A stretch of DNA of 64,000 nt, taken from positions 43,373,382 to 43,437,381 of the forward strand of contig NC_061863.1 in NCBI RefSeq assembly GCF_907164915.1, in the 5' to 3' direction. Below are positions 8,815-20,750 of the stretch, piece by piece. The first letter of the stretch is position 1, and each line of letters opens with the position of its first letter. The notes under the pieces are model-generated. The model was not told the origin of the DNA, made no database searches, and saw nothing but the letters and a program-made list of their open reading frames with translations. This stretch comes from Impatiens glandulifera (taxonomy: Eukaryota; Streptophyta; Magnoliopsida; Ericales; Balsaminaceae). A program made the translations under genes and the position numbers.

Positions 8815-11747
8815 AATTATAACTCTATTTACTTAGTTTGTTTTCTTATTAGTGCATCTTATTTTTTGGTCAAACCAGATTGTGATCTTGTTATGTTTAT
8901 GGTTAAAAAATAATGATTCACAACAACCTAGTAATCAATTTTAACATGTATGGATTGTTGTTCTTTGCTAGAAAAGACAATGAACAAATTCTTTGATTTA
9001 GAAGAGTTGCTAGGGCAACAATTTATGTTTTCAAAGAACATGCAAAACCGCAAATACTGGATTCCTAGATAGGGTCGACCCTAAAGAATTTGCTGGATTC
9101 CTAGACAGGGTCGACCCTAAAGTAACGCATTCCTAGACAGGGTCGACCCTAAAGTAACGCAGGATTCTTAGATAGGGTCGACCCCAAAGTTTTGAGTGCC
9201 CTTGGCGGAATATTTTTTTTTAAATTATATAATAGTTTTGTATTATAATTATATTTATATATTTTTTAGGCTGGTCTTGTCCTATTATACCATACATATT
9301 GTTCGGATAGTTTGGAAAGCTATCATTGTCAAATTTACTGGAAAATATTGTAGTACACTTAATAAATGAATAAATCACATATAATATGATATTATAATAG
9401 TTGGGTTGTTTAATTTATATAATTTAAATTAGAGTTTTAAATTTTAAATATTTTATTTTACAAGATAAAAAGATATTGATTGTTATAAATTTTCATAAAT
9501 CTAAATGGGTCTTAATTTATAAAATATATTTAATTGAAATACAAATAAAATATATATTTGAATTAAAATTTTAACTAATTAATCAATTAAAAAATATTAA
9601 TATCAATACAAACTATTTTAAATAAAAAATAGAACACTCTTATTCCACATTTTATTCACTTCGGTAAAACAACTTATCGTCTCACATATTTTATCACATA
9701 TTTTTTTTTTCCAAATGAACATAATCTCGTGACAATCAAATATTTGATTCATATTTTTTAATATTTAGCATCGTGACTTCACACTTTGATCAATTCATAT
9801 TTTTTAATCACTTTCAATTGATACCAGCCTATTATTTTTCGACAAATCACATCTCAATCACACTTGGTTAAATGATTGTACTTGTTTTTGTTATGTTGCA
9901 AATTCGAAATATACATATAACATTTTTTATTTTATTTTTAACCATTTTGTTTATGAATAGGGCAACCCACAATCCGACCCAAATATCCATTTAGTCTCAC
10001 ATATATATCCAAATTAACTAAAACTCTCTACCCGACAATTCAGACACTTTGAAATTAAGCATTATTATTATTATTAAACATTTCAAATGTTGTTGATGAA
10101 AAATGCAATTCAGTAGCATTAAATAATTTAATGTTTACATTACCAAAAAAAATAGTTATCTCCTTCAATTATGCAAATAGACATTTAACATTTGTTTTTT
10201 CCACGTTACAATACACTAGCTATATTTTACTGATCTTTTTAATTATGACTTCACAATTTTAATTTGATTCTAATAATAGTTCATATACATTTGTAAAGTT
10301 GGTTGTCTTTTGTCAAATTTGTTACATAGCGATTATAGTGCTAAATCATTACTAAATTTATTATATTTTACGAGACATCAATGATCGATCAATCTACAAT
10401 AAACTCCAACATAAGATATAGACGGTGAAATTGTTTTAAAGAAAATTTATCAAACGTATATCTCGAATGAACCTCTCTCACTTCATGATTTCATTTTTTT
10501 ATTTTTTTATATGATAGTTATTTAATTTCTTTGTAATATCATACTTTTATATATTTTATATAAATTTAAGAAATCTAAACATTTTTCCTAATTTAGTAAT
10601 AAACAAAGTTACTTGTAAGATTTTTCCCCAAAAAAAGTTACTTGTAAGATCATGGATGATTTGAGGCTTAATTTAATTTTTAATTATTTTTTTTCACTTA
10701 CACACTTTATATGTATTAGAAAAATCCCAATCCATAGCAAGAAATGTTATAGAGCACAAATTTGCAGCAACTACAATATTAGGGAAAAAATTATAATTCA
10801 ACTAATAGTAACAAAGTAAAAATTATAAATTGAATTAAACCATCCTCAACTCTCTCTTTTGAGGTAGTGATAGATGATACAAAGTGAATTGATTAATGTG
10901 GAAGAATTATCAAGGTTTTAAGGAATGTTAATATATTATTTTATTCAATATCTTGTAACCATCAAGATAGATAATTAACTATATTTCTATTATGTGTCCT
11001 ATATTACATAGTTATATAGGTAAAAACACATAAATCAGAGATAATACAACCAATATAATATTATTATCTTTTTATAAGATTAAAAATTAATAAAAAATTA
11101 AAAAAATTACCCTATATACATCATTCTATAAATTAGGATGTTTTCCTTGTATGACATAACTTGTGTGGCCAAACTTTGAGTTGCATGATGTGGTACATTA
11201 ATTTTGGAAGATGAAGGTTGTTAGATTAATTAATGCCCCTTTTTATTTGTATTATGAATTGAGATGATATTTTAATTGTTTGGGATAGACTTTCAATTCC
11301 CAAGTCATATCTCTTTAAAACATTATTAAATATAGTTCAAAATGGTGATTTTATTTGAGCTACCTTAATGAAAAAAAAAATTATTTACAAAAAAAATGTT
11401 TTGTTTTTATATGTCAATTTTTTAAAAATTTTGTATGAATAAAAATTAATTTTTATTAATTAAAAAATAAATACATATCAAAAATTAAATTGAAAAATAA
11501 TATCAATAAAATCAAAATAAGTAAATAAAAATCTATATGGTTAAATAATATGACATATTTGCAATAACAAAAACTCTAATGATGAATATCGAATAATCTT
11601 GTAATTTCTTGAAAGTAACTTAAAAAATCTGTAACGAGAATGATAAAGTATAACAGACCGAACAAATCAACCAAATTGTGTCGAAAGAATATCTACAAAA
11701 TATTTGAAGTGACGTTGAATTTTGTCCTTAATAGAGGGTCGACAGAA
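8815..11747. repeat. Tandem repeat unit A (about 2.9 kb)
   Basis: Starts ATAACTCTATTTACTTAGTTTG and is repeated at 11,748 onwards with the same order of landmarks: GTTGCTAGGGCAACA, the GGGTCGACCC motif, TTGTTCGGATAGTTTGG, CACAATCCGACC, GAGGTAGTGATAGATGATAC and GCATGATGTGGTACATTA. A block at about 10,285-10,480 is a decayed version of the copia LTR at 580-1357. No open coding frame of note is present. The unit is probably a decayed retroelement, but this is inference. Confidence 0.85.
9058..9190. repeat. Four-copy array of a 12-bp palindrome
   Basis: AGGGTCGACCCT occurs at 9071-9082, 9107-9118 and 9139-9150, and as AGGGTCGACCCC at 9174-9185. Each copy is preceded by ATTCCTAGA(C/T) or ATTCTTAGAT and followed by AAAG. 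Spacings are 36, 32 and 35 bp. Unit B has only one copy (12,005-12,016). Confidence 0.92.
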
Positions 11748-13832
11748 ATATTATAACTCTATTTACTTAGTTTGTTTTCTTATTAGTGCATCTTATTTTC
11801 TAATCAAATCAGATTGTGATCTTGTTATGTTTATGGTTAAACAATAATGATTCACAAAAATCTAATAATCAATTTTAACATGTATGGATTGTTGTTCTTT
11901 GTTAGGAAAGACAATGAACAAATTCTTTGATTTAGAAGAGTTGCTAGGGCAACAGTTTATGTTTTCGAAGAACATGCAAAACCGCAAACGCTGGATTCCT
12001 AGACAGGGTCGACCCCAAAGTTTTGGGTGGCCGCTTCGCGGAATATTTTTTAAAATTATATAATAGTTTTGTATTATAATTATATTTATATATTTTTTTA
12101 GGCTGGTCTTGTACTATTATACCATACATATTGTTCGGATAGTTTGGAAAGCTATCATTGTCAAATTTACTGGAAAATATTGTAGTATACTTAATAAATG
12201 AATAAATCACATATCATATGATATCATAATAGTTGGGTTGTTTAATCTATATGATTTAAATTAGAGTTTTAAATTTTAAATATTTTATTTTACAAGATAA
12301 AAAGACAATATTGTTTGTTATAAATTTTCATAAATCTAAATGGGCCTAATTAATTTATACATTTAATTGAAATACAAATAAAATGATATATTTGAATTAA
12401 AATTTTAATTGAATGAATAATTAAAAAAATATTAATATAAATACAAACTAAGTATTAAAATAAAAAATATAATACTCTTATACTTCGGTAAAACAACTTA
12501 TCTTATCACATCTTATCACATATTTTTTTCTCGTGACCTTACACTCTCATTTTGGACAATCAAATATTTGATTCATATTTTTTAACATTTAGCATCGTGA
12601 CCTCACATTTTGACCAATTCATATTTTTTAACCACTTTCAATTGATATTGACCTGTTATTCTTCGACAAACCACGTCTCAATCACACTTGTTTAAATGAT
12701 TGTACTTGTTTTGTTTTGTTATGTCGCAAATTCGAAAGATACATATAACATTTTTTATTTTATTTTTTAACCGTTTTGTTTATGAATATGACAACTCACA
12801 ATCCGACCTAAATATCCATTACTTTCACATATATATCCAAATTAACCAAAACTTTCGCCCCGAAAATTCAGACACTTTGAAATTAAGCATTATTATTATT
12901 ATATATAATGAGAAGTTTTATAATCATATATAGTGGTAATAAATGTATACGAAACATTTCAAATGTAGTTGATGAAAAATGCAATTCGGTAGCATTAAAT
13001 AATTTTATGCTTACCTTACCAAAAAATAGTTATCTCCTTCAATTATTCAAATAGACATTTAACGTTTTTGATTTTCAACGTTACAATAAACTAGCTACAT
13101 TTTACTGATCATTTTAATTATGACTTCACAATTTTAATTTGATTCCGATGATAGTTCATATACATTTGTAAAGTTGGTTGTCTTTTGTCAAATTTGTTAC
13201 ATAGTGATTATAGTGCTAAATCACTACTAAATTCATTAGACTTCAGGAGACAATCATCCACGATAAATTCCAGCATAAAATACGGTAAAATTGTTTTAAA
13301 GAAGATGCATCGAACATATATCTTGAATCAATCTCTTACTTCATGATTTCATTTTTTTTATTTTTTTATATTTGTATATGATAGTGTATCATACTTTTAT
13401 ATATTTTATATAATTTCAAAATATAATTTCAAGACATTTAAATATTTTTTATAATTTCTAATAAACAAAGTTACTTGTACGGTCATGGATGATTTGAGGC
13501 TTAATTTAATTTTTAATTATTTGTTTGCACTTACACACTTTATATGTATTAGAAAAATCACAATCCATAGCAAGAAATGCTATAGAGTACAAATTTGTAG
13601 CAACTACAATATTAGGGAAAAATTATAACTCAACTAATAGTAACAAAATTGAATTAAACCATCCTCAACTCCCTCTTTTGAGGTAGTGATAGATGATACA
13701 AAGTGAATTGATTAATGTGGAAGAATTATCAAGGTTTTAAGGAATGTTAATTAATATATTATTTTATTCAATATCTTGTAACCATAGATAATTAACTATA
13801 TTTCTATTATGTGTCCTATATTAAAAAAAAAA

Positions 13833-14948
13833 CAGGGGCGGAGCCACGCATGGGCTAGGGTGGGCTACAGCCCCACCTAAATTAAAATCTTAAAATAAAA
13901 CATTTTACATACGTCTTTAACATGTGACTTTTAGTCTAGTTGGCTATGTGACCAAACTATGAAAATGAGGTTAGGTGATCTGGCCTCACTTTTAATTTAT
14001 TATATTTTATGTATAAACTAATTCATAATTATTTTATTTTATATAATAATTATACCTTATTTTTATTTATTTAAATGTAATTAATAATACAAATTATTTA
14101 TAAGGGTAAAATTAAAATAATGTGTTTTATATTTTTTAATTATAAACTATTTCAAAAAAATTTAAGAAAATATAAATTAATATTAATAAACAAGTTAAAA
14201 TAGTTACTTTGGTTTGATTCGGTATTTAAATAAAAAATTTGATATCTCTGCTCAAAAATCTAACAAATCTCCTAGAATTGATGTTGATTTAAGTTCTCTT
14301 AAACTTGATCCAGCATTACGTATTCCGATATGGAAATATCCTTTTAATCAAAAGGGTGAAATTAGACGAGCTTATATCAAGATGGGTCATATCAACCTAT
14401 TCAGGATGAGTACCCGCCGACCAAATTTGGAAATCAAAATCGACCGTTCCAAAGTCATTGGTTTAAGAAATTTATTTGGTTAGAAGACTCTTCTTTGAAA
14501 GATGCTGCTTTTTGTTTCCCATGTTTCTTGTTTGAACATAAGCAACCCCAAAAACCTACATTTACAATAGATGGATTCAAATATTGAAAGCGAGTTAATG
14601 ATGGGGATAGATGCTATTTTGTTATGCATATATGATGTAATATTTCACCACATAATAGGGCAGTTGAATATCTTGATAATCTAATGAATATCCTTGTCAT
14701 ATTGACAAAGTACTAAATGCACAGTCTTCAGATGAAAAACAAAATAATAGATTACGGCTTACAACAACTATTGAAAACACTCGGTGACTCACTTTTCAAG
14801 CGTGTGCATTGAGAGGGCATGGCGAGTCTCCATCTTCTAATAATCGTGGAAATTTTTTTGAAAAAAAAAAAGCGGAGTATAGAAAGTTAAATTTGAGATG
14901 CAAGTTGGAGTCAGTCCCTGGTAATTTTTCATCCTGGCTCCGCCCCTG
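13833..14948. mobile_element. Defective hAT element inside repeat unit B
   Basis: Terminal inverted repeats are CAGGGGCGGAGCCACGCAT on the left and, reverse-complemented on the right, CAGGGGCGGAGCCAGGAT. This end sequence is typical of a plant hAT group. Unit A lacks it at the matching place, between CCTATATTA and GGTAAAAACACATAAATC. The left flank is an A-run and does not match the right 8-mer, so the target duplication is lost or the flank has been altered. Confidence 0.88.
14214..14589 (+). pseudogene. hAT transposase N-terminal fragment (TTF-type zinc-finger region)
   Basis: The open stretch 14,214-14,483 includes DPALRIPIWKYPFNQKGEIRRAY, the conserved start of the TTF-type/ZMYM-like hAT transposases. 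After a frame change come KDAAFCFPCFLFEHKQPQKP and DGFKY with a stop. Further broken pieces (SPHNRAVEYLDNLMN) continue to about 14,700. The DDE catalytic part is absent. This is dead coding sequence, read on + inside the 13,833-14,948 element. Confidence 0.82.
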
Positions 14949-15702
14949 GGTAAAAACACATAAATCAGAGATAATACAACTAATATAATATTATTATCCT
15001 TTTATAAGATTAAAATTTAATAATAAAAAAAAATTACCCTATATACATCATTCTATAAATTAGGATGTTTTCCTTGTATGACATAACTTGTGTGGCCAAA
15101 CTTTGGATTGCATGATGTGGTACATTAATTTTGGAAGATGAAGGTTGTTAGATTAATTAATGCCCCTTTTATTTGTATTTTAAATTTTGTATTATGAATT
15201 GAGATGATATTTTAATTGTTTGGTATGGACTTTGAAATTCCCAAGTCACGTCTCCTTAAAACATTATTAAATATAGTTCAAAATGGTGATTTCATTTTAG
15301 CTATCTTAATGAAAAATATATATATATATTTATTTACAAAATTAGATCAAAATTTTTTGTTTTATATGTCAATTTTTCTAATTTTTGTTTGGAAAGAAAT
15401 TAATTTTTATTAATTAAAAAAAAATTACATATCAAAAATTAAATTGCAAAATAATATCAATAAAATCAAAATAACTAAATAAAAAAATTTATGTGTTAAA
15501 TAATATGTCATTTTTGCAATAACAAAAACTCTAATGATGAATACCGAACAATCTTGTAATTTTTTTGAAGGCAACTCCAAAGATCTAGATCTGTAACGAT
15601 GAATGATAATGTACAACAAACTAATTAAATTGTGTCAGAAGAACCTCTACAAAATATTTTAAGTGATATTGAATTTTGTCCTTAATTGAGGGTTGACAGA
15701 AA

Positions 15703-16063
15703 AAATTATTCAAGTGATAATTGATCGTCTACTTATATAGTAAAAAAGTGAGTAATTCGTAGAAATAATGTGAGAATATCTTTAAGAGGGTCTCCGACTG
15801 AAAAATCTTATTCGGTGACTCTTTATTGAAAAAATGAAAAACAACTATAGATCTGATAATTTCATTTTCTTTACTACTAAAAAGGAGACGAACATAGACT
15901 CGATAAAGCATCACAAACACAATCAGAGGATATAAACAACAAGCGATACACCGAGATACACCGAAGATTGAAAGAATTATTCGAATTACAAAAATTCAAG
16001 ATAAATAATTCGATCTGAGTAAATAAGATACAGTCGAAAAAGAAAAATATGACCCCTTCTACT
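15703..16063. other. Intergenic DNA
   Basis: AT-rich, with no gene or repeat boundary that I can support. Confidence 0.55.
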
Positions 16064-17000
16064 CAGGGCCGGCCCCGAGAGTTGGGAGGCCCCATACAAA
16101 TTCAAATTTTGTGGCCCCATAAAATTAAAATAAATTTAATAATTATACATTTTATAAAAAAAAATTAATATATAACAATATTAACTAGTGTAAAAAAACA
16201 TTTCAAAATATACATCAAAAATATTAATATAATAAGTTGTAAACAAAAAATACACCATAATAATTTATTAATTAACTAGTATTTGATTCAACAAAAAATA
16301 TTCCTCCTTGTAATTTTTGATGCAAAATTTTCAATGAAGTCATTATACTCTAAACACTATTTTTCAGTTATATCATAACGAATCCATTCGTGATATATTG
16401 TGTATGATGTCTTTATAATAAAAAAAATATAATATATATTTTAAAATAAAAAAAAATTATAAAAATAAACATAAAAATAAGAACAAATAAAAAAATTAAT
16501 TTAAGAGTATTAAAATATAAATTATTAAAGATGGAAAGCTACTAAAATATAAATAATATAATTATGGTCAGTGATATAAGTGATCGATACAATAAGAATA
16601 AATAGGAAATGAGCCTAATATTAAAGAATAAAAAATAATAAAACATTTACCAGAGATAAAAAATTAATATATTACTATATTAGATATTATATGGAGAGAA
16701 AAAAAAATATTATATTAAATATATTATAGAGAGATAAAAAATTATTATATTATATATAATAGAGAGAGAAATAAGTAATATATATTATTATATAATATGA
16801 AAAAAGAAAAAAATATATTATTATATATAATATGAAATAAAAAATTAGTCATATTATAAGAAAATAAATATAAAAAGAATAAATAAATATAATATTATAA
16901 GATAATTAATAATAAATATAATAATATTATATATTAAAATTTTGAAAAATTTGAGAGCCCAAAATGGAGCCTATGCAATTGCTCCTATTATGTTAATGTT
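16064..17000. mobile_element. Truncated hAT-like element
   Basis: Begins CAGGGCCGGCCCCGAGAGTT, followed by GGGAGGCCCCATAC, an end seen in many plant hAT elements of the CAGGGCCGGCCC type. The interior is very AT-rich with (ATTATATA)n. Near 16,955-16,985 it carries GAGAGCCCAAAATGGAGCC, which resembles the inner part of the opposite end. The terminal CAGGGC repeat is missing, so the right end is truncated. Confidence 0.6.
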
Positions 17001-17100
17001 AGGTTTAATATTAAAAGAAAGGTATTAATTAAATTGTACATTTGAGAGGTAGATGATATAAAAGAGTTGATGATGAGCGGTAAGTAAAAGACAGCTCACA

Positions 17101-17297
17101 CTCTTTCTTGAACGTGAGATAGACATTCAACGTTGGACATAGTAACCAGCTACCACCGGTCTAACAGTCCACCGGTCCATCCATATCTTATATGATGATG
17201 TTTCTCATTTCTCTCATTTTCTTACCTAACCCCCCATCCTTGCCTACTTAAATTACCATTTCTCTTCTCCTTCTTCCCCAATCCACCAAAGAACAAA
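17101..17297 (+). promoter_or_regulatory. 4CL upstream region with AC-type elements
   Basis: The region holds ACCTAAC at about 17,224-17,230 (the AC-III form of phenylpropanoid AC elements bound by R2R3-MYBs), GCTACCACCGG at about 17,149-17,159, and ACGTGAGA at about 17,112. A C/T-rich leader (CTTCTCCTTCTTCCCC) precedes the ATG. The first site may lie in the 5' UTR, since the transcription start is unknown. Function is inferred from motif matches only. Confidence 0.45.
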
Positions 17298-20286
17298 ATG
17301 TTGTCAGTTGAAACAAACCAAAAAACAGACATCTCTGTTCCTCCTCAAGATCTTCCTCCTCCTACTTCAGATGAACCCGGTTCCATATCTCTAGATCAAA
17401 AAACCCATGTTTTCCGATCAAAACTTCCCGACATACCCATTGTTAACAACATCCCACTCCACTCATACTGTTTCCAAAACCTCTCTGAATTTTCCGACCG
17501 ACCATGTCTCATCATCGGATCAACCGGAAAAACATTTACTTTCTCCGAAACATATCTCATTTCCGAAAAGACAGCTGCAGGTTTCTCCAAACTGGGTATC
17601 AAACAAACCGACGTAGTCTTACTCCTCCTTCAAAACTGCGCCGAATTCGTCTTCTCCTTCTTCGCCGCCTCCATGATCGGCGCAGTCACCACCACCGCCA
17701 ATCCTTTCTACACCCCAGCCGAAATCTTCAAACAAATGAAAGCATCAAAAGCAAAGGTTATCATCACTCAATCATGTTACGTCGATAAACTCAGAAACTC
17801 AAATTCACTGAAACTCGGTGAGGATTTTACAGTAATCACAGTTGATGGCGATGCCGATTCCCCACCTGAAAATTGCATCCATTTCTCTTCTTTACTTTCC
17901 AATGAGACTGAATTCCATCCCCCATCAACTCCGATTCATCCCGATGATCCAGTGGCGCTTCCTTTCTCTTCGGGTACAACCGGATTACCGAAAGGCGTGA
18001 TCTTGACACACAAGAGTTTGATTACAAGCGTAGCACAACAAGTTGATGGAGAAAACCCAAATCTATATTTAAAAGAAGGAGATGTGTTCTTATGTGTACT
18101 TCCTCTGTTTCATATTTTCTCGTTGAACTCTGTTTTACTCTGTTCATTAAGGGCGGGAGTGGCGGTTCTGATAATGCATAAATTTGAAATTACTTCATTG
18201 TTGGAGCTGATTCAAAAACACAAAGTGACTGTGGCGGCGGTGGTGCCGCCGTTGGTATTGGCGTTGGCGAAGAATCCTGTTGTTGTTGATTATGATCTGA
18301 GCTCGATAAGAATTGTACTTTCCGGCGCCGCTCCTTTGGGGAAGGAGCTTCAAGATGCTCTTCTCGCTAGAGTTCCTCACGCCACTTTCGGCCAGGTAAA
18401 TTTCTTCGTTCATGGTTCGATATTCTGGTGTCCTAGGCGTAGAGGAACCACACCAATCCATCCCGAACTTGGTGGTTATTATAGGTTAAACTAAACTGCA
18501 TGTTTTAAAAAACTGTTACTATTATTTTGAATAGACAAATATCTAATAGTTTGTAATCTGGTGTATGGATAAGTTCAAGTTTTTAAAATAAATTTGTGAC
18601 TAATTTATTTATGATTTTTTTTTTTGAAAATTAACCCAAATTACTTTAGGCCCATACATATGCAACTAGTATGTGTGATAATAAATTGAACATAGTTTTA
18701 ATTTTATTTGAAATATTTTTCCTATCTAGATATGAATTTAGGTATTTGTCTATTTTTCTTTTATATATGAAAGTTAGGTTGGACTGAATACCCTATAAGT
18801 GTGTCTCTTTTAAATGTCTATTATTTAATGACCTAGACACACCCACGTGAAAACATGAAAATCCTTAATTGTATCTAGGTTATACCCCCACACGATAACT
18901 TGTACTTCATAGTCGAAAGTTTCGATTTTATGAGACCTTCTAATCTTTTAGGTCGACTATTTTCACTGGGCTATATTTTTACTAATAACGTCGGTAAAAT
19001 CTAAAAAAGTTTATTTTGATTTAAGTTTGTAGTAAGTTTAGTTTGAGTTATTTGAAAATTATTTAAGAGCTTGTTTGATTTTGGGTTATTTTATTATATT
19101 TAAAAAAAGAAATAGTTATTTTTTTTTTTATAAATTATAAATTTAAATATCAAATAACATTTTAATAATTTGATTCAATTACATTTATTTGATAAGATCT
19201 TAATTTCATAATATAAAGTTTTTTAACTAACTCAACATCAAACCACAATTACATAGTTCAAATTACCAACTAAATATTAACAGATCATGATCTGACTTAA
19301 AGCCTCTATTTGATCAATGAATTAGAAAATGGTTTGTTTGAACTTTGAAGGGTTATGGGATGACAGAGGCAGGGCCGGTACTGTCGATGTGCTTGAGTTT
19401 TGCGAAGCATCCATTCGAAACCAAATCAGGTTCGTGTGGGACAGTGGTTAGGAACGCTGAGCTGAAGGTGATTGACCCTGAATCTTGTTCTTCTCTCGCC
19501 CATAATCAACCTGGTGAGATTTGTATCCGTGGCGCCCAAATCATGAAAGGTATCGTTAACTTATCCACCCCACGATTGAAAACTCTCAAAATGGTTGCAT
19601 AATGAATGATATAAACACATGCAGGATATTTAAATGATCCTGTAGCAACAGCAGCCACCATTGACGCTGAGGGTTGGCTACACACGGGAGATATAGGTTA
19701 TGTCGACGACGATGAAGAGGTTTTTATCGTCGACAGGGTTAAGGAGCTCATCAAATTCAAAGGGTTTCAGGCATGCAATAATCAAATCAATTTACATCTA
19801 TTTGATTTGGCTTTGGTTAAGTTTGGTTTATATATACATATCCATGCAGGTGCCACCGGCAGAACTGGAGGCCCTACTGGTTAGCCATTCCTCTATTACA
19901 GATGCAGCTGTTGTCCCGTAAGTAGTATTGATTAGTCGTAATATTGATTGACCGTGTTCTAATGGGATGGAAATTTGGAATAGGCAAAAAGATGAAGCTG
20001 CGGGCGAGGTTCCTGTGGCGTTTGTAGTTCGATCTAATGATTCTAATCTTACAGAAGATGCTATCAAGGATTTCATAGCCAAACAGGTAAAATTTGTGTC
20101 ACATAGGAAACATTTATTCAATGTTAAAGAAATTGTATCTTTTATATTTACTAATAAGCATATAATATAAATTAGGTGGTATTCTACAAGAGGTTGCACA
20201 AAGTGTATTTTGTCGAAGTGATTCCCAAGTCTCCTTCAGGCAAGATCTTGAGAAAAGAGCTTCGAGCCAAATTACTTGATTCCTAA
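17298..20286 (+). CDS. 4CL: 4-coumarate:CoA ligase
   Basis: Six exons (17298-18395, 19351-19549, 19625-19770, 19850-19917, 19984-20086, 20176-20286) close in phase to 574 aa. The enzyme activates 4-coumarate and related cinnamates to CoA thioesters at the branch to lignin, flavonoids and other phenylpropanoids. Box I ([11 protein letters not shown]) is at residues 224-234 and Box II (GEICIRG) at 421-427. [32 protein letters not shown] and the catalytic lysine in SPSGKILRK (K561) are all present. The N-terminal extension before [10 protein letters not shown] and the sequence [12 protein letters not shown] resemble class II enzymes such as At4CL3, but I cannot settle the class by eye. Intron 3 has a GC donor (CAG|GCATGC). 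The gene lies between the two inverted TOL copies and converges with copy B. Confidence 0.95.
19771..19849 (+). other. GC-AG intron in 4CL
   Basis: The reading frame requires a join of …GGGTTTCAG (ending 19,770) to GTGCCACCGGC (from 19,850), giving the family motif [13 protein letters not shown]. The intron therefore starts GCATGC and ends ATGCAG, a 79-bp GC-AG intron. No nearby GT restores the motif. Confidence 0.88.
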
Positions 20287-20750
20287 ATGCGTGATGAAGA
20301 AGACGAAGATCAATTCACTTTGTGTTGTATTCACCCTTTTGTTTTAACTATTATGCATCCATCATCATCATATCCATGGTTGGTTCATATTATTTTTTAA
20401 TTTGATGCATTGAATCTACTATAGCCTTTTAGATGAAACATTTTGTTGTCACTATTTTCTACTAATAAAACTCAGGAAAGAATCTGATATGATATTTTGC
20501 TTATTAAAGATGGAATTACATTCCATTATGCCCAAAGTAAATTGCATGTGCAATAATAATGCATTCAATTAATTTGCTTAAAAAATCATATGATGTTGAG
20601 TTTCTCCAGCAAGTGCAAGTCAATGTCACATAACAAGTACAATGGAAGCAAACCGATTATAAATTCAAATCATAAAATTAATTCATATGTGAAGTCTGAA
20701 AAGGCTTACTATATTTGCATGATTGAAAGGAAGAAGATTCACAACACCAT
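20287..20750. other. Convergent 3' interval between 4CL and TOL copy B
   Basis: 464 bp between two stop codons on opposite strands. It holds the 3' UTRs of both genes, with AATAAA-like sequence near 20,463 and AT-rich text. No other feature seen. Confidence 0.7.

Larger units (their letters stand above)
11748..15702. repeat. Tandem repeat unit B, with an inserted hAT element
   Basis: Collinear with unit A from its first bases to a shared end (GGG[T/C][C/T]GACAGAA at about 11,745 and 15,702). It is longer because of the 1.1-kb insertion at 13,833-14,948. Its copia-LTR-like block is at about 13,140-13,330. Many differences from unit A and several indels show that the duplication is not recent. 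Confidence 0.85.

Noticed and set aside
9058..9190. CRISPR-like spaced palindromes
   Set aside because: Four units with near-identical spacers in a plant genome are slippage products. No cas genes or variable spacers.
13825..14956. 8-bp target duplication around the CAGGGGCGGAGCC hAT element
   Set aside because: The left flank is a poly-A run and the right flank GGTAAAAA. The partial match is expected by chance, so I do not claim a duplication.
15216..15920. Several short hydrophobic ORFs on both strands in unit B and its flank
   Set aside because: AT-rich DNA gives Phe/Leu/Ile-rich random frames. They are not conserved in unit A.
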